DNA of 64,000 bases from DATBGS01 sp036557885 (GTDB lineage: Bacteria; Chloroflexota; Ktedonobacteria; Ktedonobacterales; DATBGS01): positions 1-64,000 of the forward strand of contig DATBGS010000131.1 in assembly GCA_036557885.1 (NCBI GenBank), given 5' to 3'. The notes beneath the pieces are model-generated. The model was given only the letters and a program-made list of their open reading frames with translations. It was not told the origin of the DNA and ran no database searches. Every line of letters starts with the position of its first letter. The first letter of the stretch is position 1. The position numbers and the translations under genes were made by a program. Shown here in pieces: positions 53,169 to 61,569 of this stretch.

Positions 53169-53600
53169 TTAGGGATGAGCAAAGAAGCCCACGATAAGCT
53201 GAAAAGCAATGAAAGCAACGGCTGCCAGAACGAGCAAGCCGATGACGAAGTTCATGAGGCGGCCCAGAAGTCCGGTGATGATGAGTAGCGCCACGCCAAT
53301 GACAATGGCTGCCACCAGTCCTTTGTTGGCGTCGGAAACGTTTTGGCTAAACCACAAGAAATACACCACAACCAGCGCTATCGCCCAAAACAATCGTTTG
53401 CCTAAAGAACTACGGGTGCGGCCCGCGCTGCCACCGCTGACGCTGCCTGTGCTCGTCGTGCCAGAGATAGGCCCTTGCATCGCTGCGATTCTCAGGCGCT
53501 CACTTTCCTGGAAACTGCTTGCTGCTTGCTGCTCCTGCATGCGGGCCATATTCACATCGGTCCAACGCACGCCCTCGCTGTTATACTGTTCATCGCCCAT
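53169..53600 (-). CDS. Small membrane protein, unknown function
   Basis: The 143-residue protein starts at ATG 53600 (GGAG about 8 bases upstream). Residues 1-75 are soluble and polar (DEQYNSEGVRWTDVN, SGTTSTGSVSGGSAG). Two to three membrane segments follow (LFWAIALVVVYFLWF, GLVAAIVIGVALLIITGLLG, FVIGLLVLAAVAFIAFQLIVG). No domain recognised. A promoter (53691-53719) and an inverted repeat (53660-53679) lie upstream, so regulation is likely. Confidence 0.7.
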   Translation of the reverse strand: MGDEQYNSEGVRWTDVNMARMQEQQAASSFQESERLRIAAMQGPISGTTSTGSVSGGSAGRTRSSLGKRLFWAIALVVVYFLWFSQNVSDANKGLVAAIVIGVALLIITGLLGRLMNFVIGLLVLAAVAFIAFQLIVGFFAHP

Positions 53601-53659
53601 TTTTGCTGCTCCTCTTCTGCACGTAAACAACTTCCCAAAAAATCCAGACTACTCTTGAT

Positions 53660-53679
53660 AAACTTCTTGTCAGAAGTTT
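53660..53679. promoter_or_regulatory. Inverted repeat, candidate operator
   Basis: AAACTTCT-TGTC-AGAAGTTT is a perfect 8-bp dyad just downstream of the expected start of the promoter at 53691-53719. A second small palindrome, ATTGAT-A-ATCAAT (53725-53737), lies beside the -35 box. Confidence 0.5.
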
Positions 53680-53690
53680 CGTCTCGGATG

Positions 53691-53719
53691 ATTGTAACAT
53701 AAAAACGTCTGCTATTCAA
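53691..53719 (-). promoter_or_regulatory. Sigma-70-type promoter of the small membrane protein
   Basis: On the minus strand, TTGAAT (53719-53714), 17 bases, then TACAAT (53696-53691). It directs transcription toward the ATG at 53600. Confidence 0.55.
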
Positions 53720-53838
53720 CTGTAATTGATAATCAATACTCGTTGAAGGGCCTGCTGCAAAAACCGATCTTTACTTTTACACGCAATTGACAGCCAGAGC
53801 GCCGCCGCTTTCTCGCCAAAGGTAGAGTTCGCCGCCGT

Positions 53839-53867
53839 TTGCTTTTTGCCTCCATTTGTGCTATACT
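53839..53867 (+). promoter_or_regulatory. Promoter of DUF1152 gene
   Basis: TTGCTT at 53839-53844, 17 bases, then TATACT at 53862-53867, preceded by TGTGC as an extended -10. The leader would be about 155 bases before ATG 54030. Confidence 0.5.
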
Positions 53868-54029
53868 CTTTGATGCTCTCTTCCCCAACCGCTGGGCTGT
53901 CACCCGTAGGCTGAGCCAGTTTTCCCCACAGTGAACCCTTTCCCCGAAGGTTGATTCATCGCTTGATATGTGTGCGTGCCTGGGCGCGAGGCGCTGCCCT
54001 GCCCGGCGCGCGTTCATCAGGAGAGCGCA

Positions 54030-54977
54030 ATGCCGTATCTGACGCTGCCCTTCTTTCAGGAACTTGAGCATGCCCAGTCCATTCTTATTGCTGGCGCGGG
54101 AGGCGGATTCGATGTCTTCAGCGGCCTGCCGCTGTATTTCGCCCTGCGCGAACAAGGCAAGCAGGTGCATCTGGCAAGCGTATCGTTTTCCCCGCTGGAA
54201 TATGCCGACGGGCGTCGGCTCACCCCCGCGCTGGTGGAGGTGACGCCCACAACGCAAGGGCGCGAAGCCTACTTTCCAGAAAAGTCGCTGGCAAAGTGGC
54301 TGGCCGCGCAGGGGGAGCCGCAGCCCGTGTATAGCTTTCAGCGTAGCGGGGTGCAGCCGCTGCTGATGGCCTATCAGACGCTCGTGGACCTGTTGCAGGT
54401 GGATACCATCATTTTAGTGGATGGGGGCATAGATAGCCTGCTGAGCGGGGATGAGTCGGCGCTGGGCAGCCCGCAAGAGGATGCTGCCAGCATCGCGGCG
54501 GTACATCAACTGTCTCTTCAGAGGAAACTGCTGGTGTGCCTGGGCTTTGGCATAGACCACACCGTCTGCCATGCTCAGGCGCTGGAAGCCATCTCTCAGC
54601 TTATCGCCCAGGGTGGATTTCTGGGCGCCTGGAGCCTGACCCAGGATATGCCCGAAGTGCGGCGCTACCGCGAGGCAACCGAGGCCGTGTTTCGGGAGAC
54701 TCCGGCGCATTGGAGCATTGCTTCGTCTTCGATTCTGGCGGCGCTGGCAGGGCGCTTTGGCAACGCGCATACCATCAAGGAAACCGAGGGGATGCGGCTC
54801 TTTATCAATGTCTTGATGACCATCTACTGGTGCTTTCGCGTGGATGCAGTGGCCCAAAAGCTGCTCTATCTGAATAGCATCCTGCGTACGTCCACTATTG
54901 ATGAAGTGGGCTATGCCATCGGGCAGTTTCGGAACGCGCTGCCAGCCAGGAAAAAGTGGGTAAGCCTGCCCATGTAG
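54030..54977 (+). CDS. DUF1152-family protein
   Basis: The 315-residue protein starts at ATG 54030 (AGGAGAG upstream). It has the conserved opening GAGGGFDVFSGLPLYFAL and the later VDGGIDSLLSGDESALG motif with acid-rich Asp/Glu repeats, both typical of DUF1152. The fold is presumably Rossmann-like because of the GAGGGFD start. The function is unknown in all members I know. It is soluble and cytosolic, and I see no operon partner. Confidence 0.85.
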   Translation: MPYLTLPFFQELEHAQSILIAGAGGGFDVFSGLPLYFALREQGKQVHLASVSFSPLEYADGRRLTPALVEVTPTTQGREAYFPEKSLAKWLAAQGEPQPVYSFQRSGVQPLLMAYQTLVDLLQVDTIILVDGGIDSLLSGDESALGSPQEDAASIAAVHQLSLQRKLLVCLGFGIDHTVCHAQALEAISQLIAQGGFLGAWSLTQDMPEVRRYREATEAVFRETPAHWSIASSSILAALAGRFGNAHTIKETEGMRLFINVLMTIYWCFRVDAVAQKLLYLNSILRTSTIDEVGYAIGQFRNALPARKKWVSLPM

Positions 54978-55087
54978 GGCGGCTGGCGCGAGGCTGCTGA
55001 CGGGAACGCTTTCTGCAATGACCTAGATAGTGATTCAACGAGTCGCTGTGCCTTTCCCAAAGGCTGGATTGCAGAAGGGAGTTCAAC

Positions 55088-55438
55088 ATGATGAGACGAC
55101 GCGGTTCCCCGCTTTTACGAACGGCTGTCGTAGGAGGCGGAGCCTACATGATGGGCAGCGCTGCCGCCAAAAACGCCGCAGCCCAGGCCCAACGTGAGGC
55201 CGAACAAGAAGCCCAGATCGCTGCGCTCCAGCAGCAGCAGGCGTATCAAACGATGCCCCAACAGGCTCAGCCCATGATGCCCCCGCAAGGGCAGCCAACG
55301 GGGCAGCCCGCCGCCCAGGAGACACGCGCGCAAGACCCGATTGCGATGCTCAAGCAGCTTGGCGAACTGAAGACGGCGGGCGTGCTGACCGATGCGGAGT
55401 TTGAAGCCAAGAAAGCCCAACTCTTGAAACAGATTTAG
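55088..55438 (+). CDS. SHOCT-domain protein
   Basis: The 116-residue protein has GAAGGGAG before ATG 55088. The N-terminus is basic (MMRRRGSPLLRT) with a short hydrophobic stretch (VVGGGAYMMGSAAAKNAA). A Gln/Pro-rich linker follows. Residues 83-116 are a SHOCT domain (DPIAMLKQLGELKTAGVLTD then EFEAKKAQLL), a short oligomerisation motif seen at the C-terminus of many membrane-associated proteins. Function unknown. Confidence 0.8.
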   Translation: MMRRRGSPLLRTAVVGGGAYMMGSAAAKNAAAQAQREAEQEAQIAALQQQQAYQTMPQQAQPMMPPQGQPTGQPAAQETRAQDPIAMLKQLGELKTAGVLTDAEFEAKKAQLLKQI

Positions 55439-55476
55439 CGCTGGTCACCAGACGAGAGACACTGCTACAGTGGGTT

Positions 55477-55510
55477 GGGAGCAATCACGGCCAGCCAGGT
55501 GATTGCTCCC
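55477..55510. promoter_or_regulatory. Leader hairpin of DUF6325-like gene
   Basis: The stem GGGAGCAATCAC / GTGATTGCTCCC (12 bp) with a 10-base loop ends 10 bases before the AAGGGAAG ribosome site. No T-run follows, so it is more likely a stability or regulatory element than a terminator. Confidence 0.55.
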
Positions 55511-55529
55511 CCAGAGAGAAGGGAAGCGT

Positions 55530-55958
55530 ATGGGTCCATTAGAATATGTAGTGATTCGTTTTGAGGGCAACCAGTTTACCGGCCAGATTCTGCCAGAGTT
55601 GGCAGCGGTGCGCAACCAAAACATTATTCGCCTGATTGACCTGCTTTTTGTCAGCAAAGACAGCGTGGGCCGTCTTGAGGTCAAGGAAATCAGCGACCTG
55701 AACCTGGAGGAAGCCCGGCCCTACGCGGCGCTGGTGAATGACATCCAGAACTTGCTCACCAATGAGGATGTCGAGCAGGCCGCCCACGACCTGCCCAATA
55801 ACAGCTCGGCAGCTATCTTGCTGTTTGAGCACACCTGGGCCAGCCGGTTGAAGGACGCCATCCGCAAAGCCAATGGGAGCGTCGTCGAGGAGGGGTGGGT
55901 GCCGGAAGAGGAGCTTGGGACATTTGGAGCGGAAGCGCAGCCGACTATCCAGGGATAG
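55530..55958 (+). CDS. DUF6325/DUF1269-like protein
   Basis: The 142-residue protein starts at ATG 55530 (AAGGGAAG upstream). It has MGPLEYVVIRFEGNQFTG at the start, a conserved LIDLLFVSKD stretch and an acidic LEEARPYAALVNDIQNLL helix, as in the DUF6325 family (formerly annotated DUF1269-like). Function unknown; it is soluble. The stop is followed at once by repeat DNA. Confidence 0.7.
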   Translation: MGPLEYVVIRFEGNQFTGQILPELAAVRNQNIIRLIDLLFVSKDSVGRLEVKEISDLNLEEARPYAALVNDIQNLLTNEDVEQAAHDLPNNSSAAILLFEHTWASRLKDAIRKANGSVVEEGWVPEEELGTFGAEAQPTIQG

Positions 55959-56170
55959 AGGGACGGCCCGGCACCCTAAGACAGAAGGGCACGGGGGACG
56001 CCGGGGCTACCCCTCAAAGCAGGGGCACCCTGAGACAGAAGGGCACGGCGGCAAGCGGGCGCAATGTTTGTAGCCCCGGCGTCCCTGCCGGGGGCTACGG
56101 GCGCGGCTCATCTTCCTCTTTGCGTACAAGCTGCGCCAGTTCGCTTGTAGCCCCGGCGTCCCTGCCGGGG
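55955..56170. repeat. Cluster of GGGGCTAC-type repeats between DUF genes
   Basis: Tandem units CCTAAGACAGAAGGGCACGG, CGCCGGGGCTACCCCTCAAA and TGTAGCCCCGGCGTCCCTGC alternate in orientation. The cluster extends into the C-terminal codons of the DUF4032 gene (peptide FPGRDAGATS). Confidence 0.75.
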
Positions 56171-57507
56171 AAGCGCTGGGGCAGCACCGCGCTGACTGCG
56201 ATAAAGGCGCGATGCAGCAGCGGGGCTTCGCGGGCGTGGTGCAGGGCGTAATCCAGCGCGGCCTCTTCCAGCGCTACCTCAAAACCGGCGTGCAAGCTGA
56301 GCCGCCATTTATGCTCCAGCACGCCCAGATAGACCTCCAGCGAGTCGGATTCGCTGGGGAAATAGGTGCTGAGCAGCGTAATGGCGGGCAGGTGATGGTG
56401 CTCGTACCAGTCACGGGCGGCGTCTTCCAGGCTGATCTCGCGGTGGGTACGTTCACACATTAGCCATTGATGCGTAGTGAGATGGCTGTAAAACTGCCGG
56501 GCAAACTGGAGCGGAACCGCGATGCCCAGCAAGCTCTGAATGCGCTCCTGATACCAGCGCGGGCGGGCGGTTTCCCCCCAAAGCGGGGGCACGGCAGCGG
56601 CCTGGGGTGTTAGTTGGGGCGCTGGCCCTTGGGGGTCTGGCGGCCCCTCGCGCTGCCAGCGCGGGTCGCGGATGGCATAGCCCAGCGCCTGTAGCTGCGC
56701 CCAGCCGCGTGCCTGGCGCAGCGCGGCATAGTGTTCGCGGATGTAGGCGGTATCTTCCTCGGTGATGGGGCTAGGCACGGCCTCACCGCCGCGCAACTGG
56801 CGAATATCCTCGCCCGGCCAGAGCAGCGATTCTTGCAGCGCCCCCAGGTCTTGCTGGCAGCGGCGCTCGTCCAGCGGGCCAGGGAATATCTCCACCGTTT
56901 CGGCATCGGCCAGCAGCGCGCGCACCTGATGCTGGCTCAGGTCAATCAGCACATTTGCCAGCGACGGGTCGCCCCAGAAGATGCCGCGCCGATGTAGCTC
57001 CACCAGCAAGGCCACAATCGCGTTCCAGAGCATGTGTCGGTTGGCCTGGGTGAAGGGATAGCGATAGAGCAGCGCCTGGGGGATGACACGCTGGGCCAGC
57101 CGCGTGATGCAGTAGCCCAGGTCACCCGGCAGATATTGGGTGACGCCCGCCACCACGCCAACGGGCACCAGCGGCCCCGGCGCCACCACCACACCCACCG
57201 GCTCCAGCGCGTAGATGCCGCGCCGCCGCACCTCCTGCAACTGCCTGATCTCGTGACGTGCCACGTCTGGCGCGGTTTCCTTGATGGCGTAGCGGCGGCC
57301 AGTGGCCTCCACAAAGAGCACTGTATGGCGCGATTCGCCGCGCCGCGCCTGCACCGCCTGTACGCCGCGTGTGGGCCACGCCTCCAGCCCGGCCTCCCAG
57401 GGGAAATCCGCCAGCGCCTCGCGGTCCGCCCTGGGCAACTCAAAGGTGATGCCACTGGCCGAGGGTGAGAATCCTTTGCCGATTTTCCGGCTTTTCCCCC
57501 CGCTCAT
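56095..57507 (-). CDS. DUF4032-type kinase-like protein
   Basis: The 470-residue protein starts at ATG 57507 (AGGGAGG upstream). The N-terminal half has DUF4032 motifs: WPTRGVQAV, a Lys in RYAIKETAPDVARHEIRQL, FWGDPSLANVL (with catalytic-type Asp) and ADAETVEIFPG, a diverged protein- or sugar-kinase fold. The C-terminal half is helical with HHHLPAITLLSTYF. Near the end the peptide FPGRDAGATS comes from the GGGGCTAC repeat. It is convergent to the DUF6325 gene and divergent from pstS. The substrate is unknown. Confidence 0.75.
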   Translation of the reverse strand: MSGGKSRKIGKGFSPSASGITFELPRADREALADFPWEAGLEAWPTRGVQAVQARRGESRHTVLFVEATGRRYAIKETAPDVARHEIRQLQEVRRRGIYALEPVGVVVAPGPLVPVGVVAGVTQYLPGDLGYCITRLAQRVIPQALLYRYPFTQANRHMLWNAIVALLVELHRRGIFWGDPSLANVLIDLSQHQVRALLADAETVEIFPGPLDERRCQQDLGALQESLLWPGEDIRQLRGGEAVPSPITEEDTAYIREHYAALRQARGWAQLQALGYAIRDPRWQREGPPDPQGPAPQLTPQAAAVPPLWGETARPRWYQERIQSLLGIAVPLQFARQFYSHLTTHQWLMCERTHREISLEDAARDWYEHHHLPAITLLSTYFPSESDSLEVYLGVLEHKWRLSLHAGFEVALEEAALDYALHHAREAPLLHRAFIAVSAVLPQRFPGRDAGATSELAQLVRKEEDEPRP

Positions 57508-57525
57508 ACCGTTTCCTCCCTGCAT

Positions 57526-57564
57526 TTAACCAAATCTTAACAAGCACTTAAATGAGCATTAAAC
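57526..57564 (+). promoter_or_regulatory. Pho-box-like array upstream of pstS
   Basis: Four TTAANN units with exactly 5-base spacers: TTAACC, TTAACA, TTAAAT and TTAAAC start at 57526, 57537, 57548 and 57559. The 11-bp period matches PhoP boxes (TT(A/C/T)A(A/C)A direct repeats) on one DNA face. It lies about 100-140 bases before the pstS ATG. Confidence 0.75.
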
Positions 57565-57666
57565 AGCGGGCGCTACATTCATAACGGACTCAACAAGATG
57601 ATGTACCACCAACAGCGCCAGATGTCGCGCTTGTTTCCAGAATTGCGGTATTTTTAGGAGGAATGA

Positions 57667-58794
57667 ATGCTTCCAGTTTCCGCCCGGTCCTCTCGCCCCA
57701 TTTTTAAGGGGTCATTGCTGGGGATGCTGCTGCTCTCGCTGGTGATGCTGCTCAGCGCGTGCGGCGGCGGCAGCACGGCTGGTAATGGCACCCCCACTGC
57801 GGTGCCCTGCCCCCAGACCACATCGCTCACGGGCGCTGGGTCCACTTTCGTCAATCCCCTGTTCTCAAAAATGTTTAATGCCTATGCCAGTGTTGGCTGC
57901 CAGATCGAAGTGAACTATCAGTCGGTGGGCAGCGGCGCGGGCATTACGCAACTGCTGAACCAGACAGTGGACTTTGGCGCCACCGACACACCCATGACCG
58001 ATGCCCAGCTTGCCCAGAGCAAGAATGGGAATGTGTTGCACATTCCGGTCACAATTGGCGCCGTAGCGGTTTCCTACAATCTGAGTGGGGTTACGCAGCC
58101 CCTGAAGCTGGACGGCGACACAGTAGCGAACATCTTCCTGGGCAAGATCACCTTCTGGGATGACCCTGCCATTGCGGCAACCAACTCTGGTGTGACTCTG
58201 CCGCATCAGGCCATCACCGTCACGCATCGCTCTGATGGCAGCGGCACGACTGGTATCTTCACCAACTGGCTGGCAGCCGTTAGCACCGATTGGAAAAACG
58301 GCCCTGGTGCAGGCACGACTGTTAACTGGCCGGTGGGTGTGGGCGCCAAAGGCAATGATGGCGTCGCCAATGCGGTAAAGACGACGGCAGGCGCCATTGG
58401 CTACAGCGAACTGGGCTACGCGCTGAGCAACAACATCCCGGTGGCCTCCATCAAGGATCATGACGGCGATTTCGTTGCCCCTTCGCTCGATAGCGCCAAG
58501 GCTGCCGCCGCTTCGATTACGACCATTCCAGATGACCTGCGCTTCTTCTTCGTCAACGCCCCAGGCCAGGGGGCGTACCCCATCACCGGATTCACCTGGG
58601 CGCTGGTCTACACGACGCAGGTCGATGCTGACAAAGGGCAGGCTGTTGCTGACACCATGTGGTGGGTCATTCACGATGGGCAGCAATACTCTACCGCGTT
58701 GAACTATGTGCCTCTGCCTGCGAACATTGTGCAGAAAGGCGAGGCGAAGATCAAGGCCATGCAGTGCGGCAGCAGTTCTTGCTACAAAGGATAA
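57667..58794 (+). CDS. pstS: Phosphate ABC transporter substrate-binding lipoprotein
   Basis: The 375-residue protein has AGGAGG before ATG 57667. A lipobox (LLSAC, Cys32) follows a hydrophobic signal, so the protein is a lipoprotein outside the membrane. Phosphate-binding motifs of PstS are present: GAGSTFVNPLFSKMFNAY, VDFGATDTPM and RSDGSGTTGIF. It captures phosphate and hands it to PstC/PstA. It is the first gene of the phosphate regulon operon, under the Pho-box-like array. Confidence 0.95.
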   Translation: MLPVSARSSRPIFKGSLLGMLLLSLVMLLSACGGGSTAGNGTPTAVPCPQTTSLTGAGSTFVNPLFSKMFNAYASVGCQIEVNYQSVGSGAGITQLLNQTVDFGATDTPMTDAQLAQSKNGNVLHIPVTIGAVAVSYNLSGVTQPLKLDGDTVANIFLGKITFWDDPAIAATNSGVTLPHQAITVTHRSDGSGTTGIFTNWLAAVSTDWKNGPGAGTTVNWPVGVGAKGNDGVANAVKTTAGAIGYSELGYALSNNIPVASIKDHDGDFVAPSLDSAKAAAASITTIPDDLRFFFVNAPGQGAYPITGFTWALVYTTQVDADKGQAVADTMWWVIHDGQQYSTALNYVPLPANIVQKGEAKIKAMQCGSSSCYKG

Positions 58795-58846
58795 GGATGC
58801 TCCTGAGAAAGACTGGCTGGGGAGCAGGTCTCTCCATATGAGTAAC

Positions 58847-58884
58847 CCTCCTGCTCTGGCCGAACAGCGTGCTAGAGCAGGAGG
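58847..58884 (+). promoter_or_regulatory. Intercistronic hairpin between pstS and pstC
   Basis: An 11-bp perfect stem (CCTCCTGCTCT / AGAGCAGGAGG) with a 16-base loop; no T-run follows. In many pst operons such a structure protects or partly terminates the pstS message, allowing more binding protein than permease. That function is inferred. Confidence 0.6.
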
Positions 58885-58907
58885 CGTTCCCCTGTCAAGA
58901 GGTACGA

Positions 58908-59912
58908 GTGTCTATGCAGTTTCTTTTTTCTTCTGTGCTGGCGGTGGGGAGTGGACGTGGCAGCGCGTGGATCAAGCAACTCCAGGTCCAGGTACGGCGA
59001 CCGGGGGATTTTCTTTTTCGTGGGGTGATCTACCTTTTTGTTCTGCTGGTCCTTTGTGCCGTCTTGGGAGTCGCCTGGGTGCTGTTGAGCAATTCTCTGC
59101 CGACCATCAAGACGTTCGGGCTAAGTTTCCTCACCAATGAAGCATTCGACCCGATACATAACACCTTCGGGGTGCGCCCGGCAATTTTTGGCACGCTAGA
59201 AACGTCGCTTTTTGCGATCATTTTTGCTGTGCCTCTGGGCGTGGGGACGGCGATCTTTCTGGTGGATTTCTGCCCGCGCGCTCTGCGCGCGCCCCTGGCT
59301 TTCATCGTGGATTTGCTGGCTGCTATTCCCAGCATTGTGCTGGGGCTGTGGGGGGCGGTGGTGATGGTGCCCTGGTTGCAGCTTTCGGGGCAGCCCTGGC
59401 TTCAGAAATATTTTGGTTTCCTGCCCTTCTTCCAGGGCAGCGTTCATGGCTTTAGCATCCTGGCGGCGGGCCTGCTGCTGATCGTGATGATTCTGCCAAT
59501 CATCACCGCTATCAGCCGCGAAGTGATGCTGGTGGTGCCAAAATCCCAGCGCGAGGGGCTGCTGGCGCTGGGGGCAACGCGCTGGGAGGTCATACGCTAC
59601 GCGGTCCTCCCCTTTTCGCGGGCGGGCATCGCAGGCGGCGCGCTGCTGGCGCTGGGGCGGGCGCTGGGAGAAACCATCGCAGTCACCCTGGTGATTGGCA
59701 ACCAGGCCACCAAACCGAGTTTCAGCCTCTTTGATACCGGCTACACCCTCTCCAGCGTAATTGCCAACCAATTTGGCGAGGCCACGCCGGGCCTCTTCTT
59801 TTCGGCGGTACTGGAAGCAGGATTTCTTCTGCTGCTGATTACGTTGATTACGAATATTCTTGCCCGTCTGCTGATCTCCCGGCTTGGGCGCGTTGGAGGG
59901 CTGGCAGCATGA
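58908..59912 (+). CDS. pstC: Phosphate ABC transporter permease PstC
   Basis: The 334-residue protein has six membrane segments with the ABC-permease EAA-type loop (SREVMLVVPKSQREGLLALGA) between helices. GTG 58908 has AGAGG 5 bases upstream; ATG 58914 is equally possible, differing by two residues. The N-terminal cytosolic part before the first span is somewhat long and Ser/Gly-rich. The stop overlaps pstA (ATGA). Confidence 0.9.
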   Translation: MSMQFLFSSVLAVGSGRGSAWIKQLQVQVRRPGDFLFRGVIYLFVLLVLCAVLGVAWVLLSNSLPTIKTFGLSFLTNEAFDPIHNTFGVRPAIFGTLETSLFAIIFAVPLGVGTAIFLVDFCPRALRAPLAFIVDLLAAIPSIVLGLWGAVVMVPWLQLSGQPWLQKYFGFLPFFQGSVHGFSILAAGLLLIVMILPIITAISREVMLVVPKSQREGLLALGATRWEVIRYAVLPFSRAGIAGGALLALGRALGETIAVTLVIGNQATKPSFSLFDTGYTLSSVIANQFGEATPGLFFSAVLEAGFLLLLITLITNILARLLISRLGRVGGLAA

Positions 59913-60787
59913 AAACAGCAACGCATCCCTTTCAGCCAGAGCGGGGCGCTCTGCATGTGCGCCGTCAGATAGCAAGCGTCCTCGCGGTGGCGCTGACCAC
60001 CCTTTTTGCGGGCGCCGCGATCTTCTTTCTGGGTTACTTGATCTTTTATGTGGCCCGACAGGGCGTTTCAGCGCTCAATCTGAATTTCTTCACCAAATCG
60101 CCCGCTCCAGAAGGCGAGTCGGGCGGCGGCGTGCTGCCAGCCATTGAGGGCACGCTGATTATCGTAGGCATTGCTGCTGCCATTGGCGTGCCCCTGGGGA
60201 TAGGTACGGGCATCTACCTTTCAGAGTTTGCGCGGGGGCGCCTGGCGGAATTCGTGCGCTTCATGGTAGATATGCTGACCGGCATTCCAACGATCATTTT
60301 TGGTCTTCTCATCTGGACGCTGATCGTCGTGCCAGAGCATCACTTTTCCGGGCTGGCAGGTGGCTTCGCGCTCAGTATCATCATGATTCCCACTGTCTCC
60401 CGCGCCACCGAAGAGGTGCTACGCCTGGTTCCCAAAGATTTGCGCGAAGGGTCGGTAGCCCTGGGCGCGACGGAATCGCGCACCATTCTGCGCGTGGTGG
60501 TGCCCGCCGCCAAAAGTGGCATTATTACCGGGGTCTTGCTGGCGGTAGCGCGCGTGGGCGGAGAAACCGCGCCCCTGCTGATGACGGCCTTCGGGACGAA
60601 CTTTGCGCGGGTCAACATCAATCGTCCGATGGATGCGCTGCCACTGCGCGTCTTTGTCTCTACCCTGAGTCCTTTTGCTCCCGATAGGAGCATCGCGTTT
60701 GCGGGGGCGTTTGTCTTGATGCTGCTAGTGCTGGTCACATCCTTTGCGGTGCGCTGGGCCACTGGCGGGTTTAAGCCACGCAGTTGA
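59909..60787 (+). CDS. pstA: Phosphate ABC transporter permease PstA
   Basis: The 292-residue protein starts at ATG 59909 overlapping the pstC stop. It has six membrane segments and the EAA-type loop (SRATEEVLRLVPKDLREGSVALGA). The size fits PstA. It forms the transmembrane channel with PstC for phosphate uptake. Confidence 0.93.
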   Translation: MKTATHPFQPERGALHVRRQIASVLAVALTTLFAGAAIFFLGYLIFYVARQGVSALNLNFFTKSPAPEGESGGGVLPAIEGTLIIVGIAAAIGVPLGIGTGIYLSEFARGRLAEFVRFMVDMLTGIPTIIFGLLIWTLIVVPEHHFSGLAGGFALSIIMIPTVSRATEEVLRLVPKDLREGSVALGATESRTILRVVVPAAKSGIITGVLLAVARVGGETAPLLMTAFGTNFARVNINRPMDALPLRVFVSTLSPFAPDRSIAFAGAFVLMLLVLVTSFAVRWATGGFKPRS

Positions 60788-60794
60788 GGAGCAA

Positions 60795-61547
60795 ATGTCA
60801 ATAAAAGTTGAAAATCTTAATGCCTGGTACGGCAAAAAACAGGGCCTCTACGACATCAACCTGACCATCCAGCCCCGCAGCGTGACAGCCATGATCGGCC
60901 CCTCTGGCTGCGGCAAGTCTACCTTTGTGCGCTGCCTGAATCGCATGCACGAGGAGGTGCCCAATGCGCGGGTGACGGGAACGGTGGAGGTGGAAGGCGC
61001 GAACATTTATGACCGCTCAATTCGGCCCATGTATGTCCGGCGGCATATCGGCATGGTTTTTCAGCAGCCCAACCCGCTGCCCTCGCGCAGCATCTTTGAG
61101 AATGTAGCGATTGGGGCGCGTATCAATGGGCTGGCGCAGGGGGCGGAACTCAAGGAGTTGGTGGAGCGCAGCCTGCGCGGGGCGGCGCTGTGGGATGAGG
61201 TCAGAGATCGGCTGGATGCGCCTTCCTCCGCGCTCTCTGGCGGGCAGCAGCAGCGGCTCTGCATTGCGCGGGCGATTGCCGTTGAGCCAAAGGTTCTGTT
61301 GATGGATGAACCCTGCTCGGCGCTGGACCCGCCGTCCACACTGCTTATTGAAGAACTTATTGCCCATCTTAAGGAACGCTATACTATCGTGATTGTGACG
61401 CATAATATGCAGCAGGCGGCGCGGGTGGCAGATCGAACAGTTTTCTTTCTGCTTGGGAAGCTGGTGGAGGTTGCAGAGACCGGCCAACTCTTCTCTCACC
61501 CGCAGCAGAAAGAAACCGAAGACTACATTACCGGGCGTTTTGGCTAA
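60795..61547 (+). CDS. pstB: Phosphate ABC transporter ATPase PstB, copy 1
   Basis: The 250-residue protein starts at ATG 60795 (TGAGGAG upstream). Walker A is GPSGCGKST, the signature LSGGQQQRLCIARAI, Walker B VLLMDEPCSALDP and the switch His in VIVTHNMQQA. It has the PstB-specific QQPNPLP sequence. It powers phosphate import through PstC/PstA. It is followed by a second pstB. Confidence 0.95.
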   Translation: MSIKVENLNAWYGKKQGLYDINLTIQPRSVTAMIGPSGCGKSTFVRCLNRMHEEVPNARVTGTVEVEGANIYDRSIRPMYVRRHIGMVFQQPNPLPSRSIFENVAIGARINGLAQGAELKELVERSLRGAALWDEVRDRLDAPSSALSGGQQQRLCIARAIAVEPKVLLMDEPCSALDPPSTLLIEELIAHLKERYTIVIVTHNMQQAARVADRTVFFLLGKLVEVAETGQLFSHPQQKETEDYITGRFG

Positions 61548-61569
61548 TCAGGAACACGGGAGCATGTTT

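Noticed and set aside
55955..56170. Possible CRISPR-like array because of tandem repeats
   Set aside because: Units vary in length and orientation and have no unique spacers of constant size; they belong to the dispersed repeat family.
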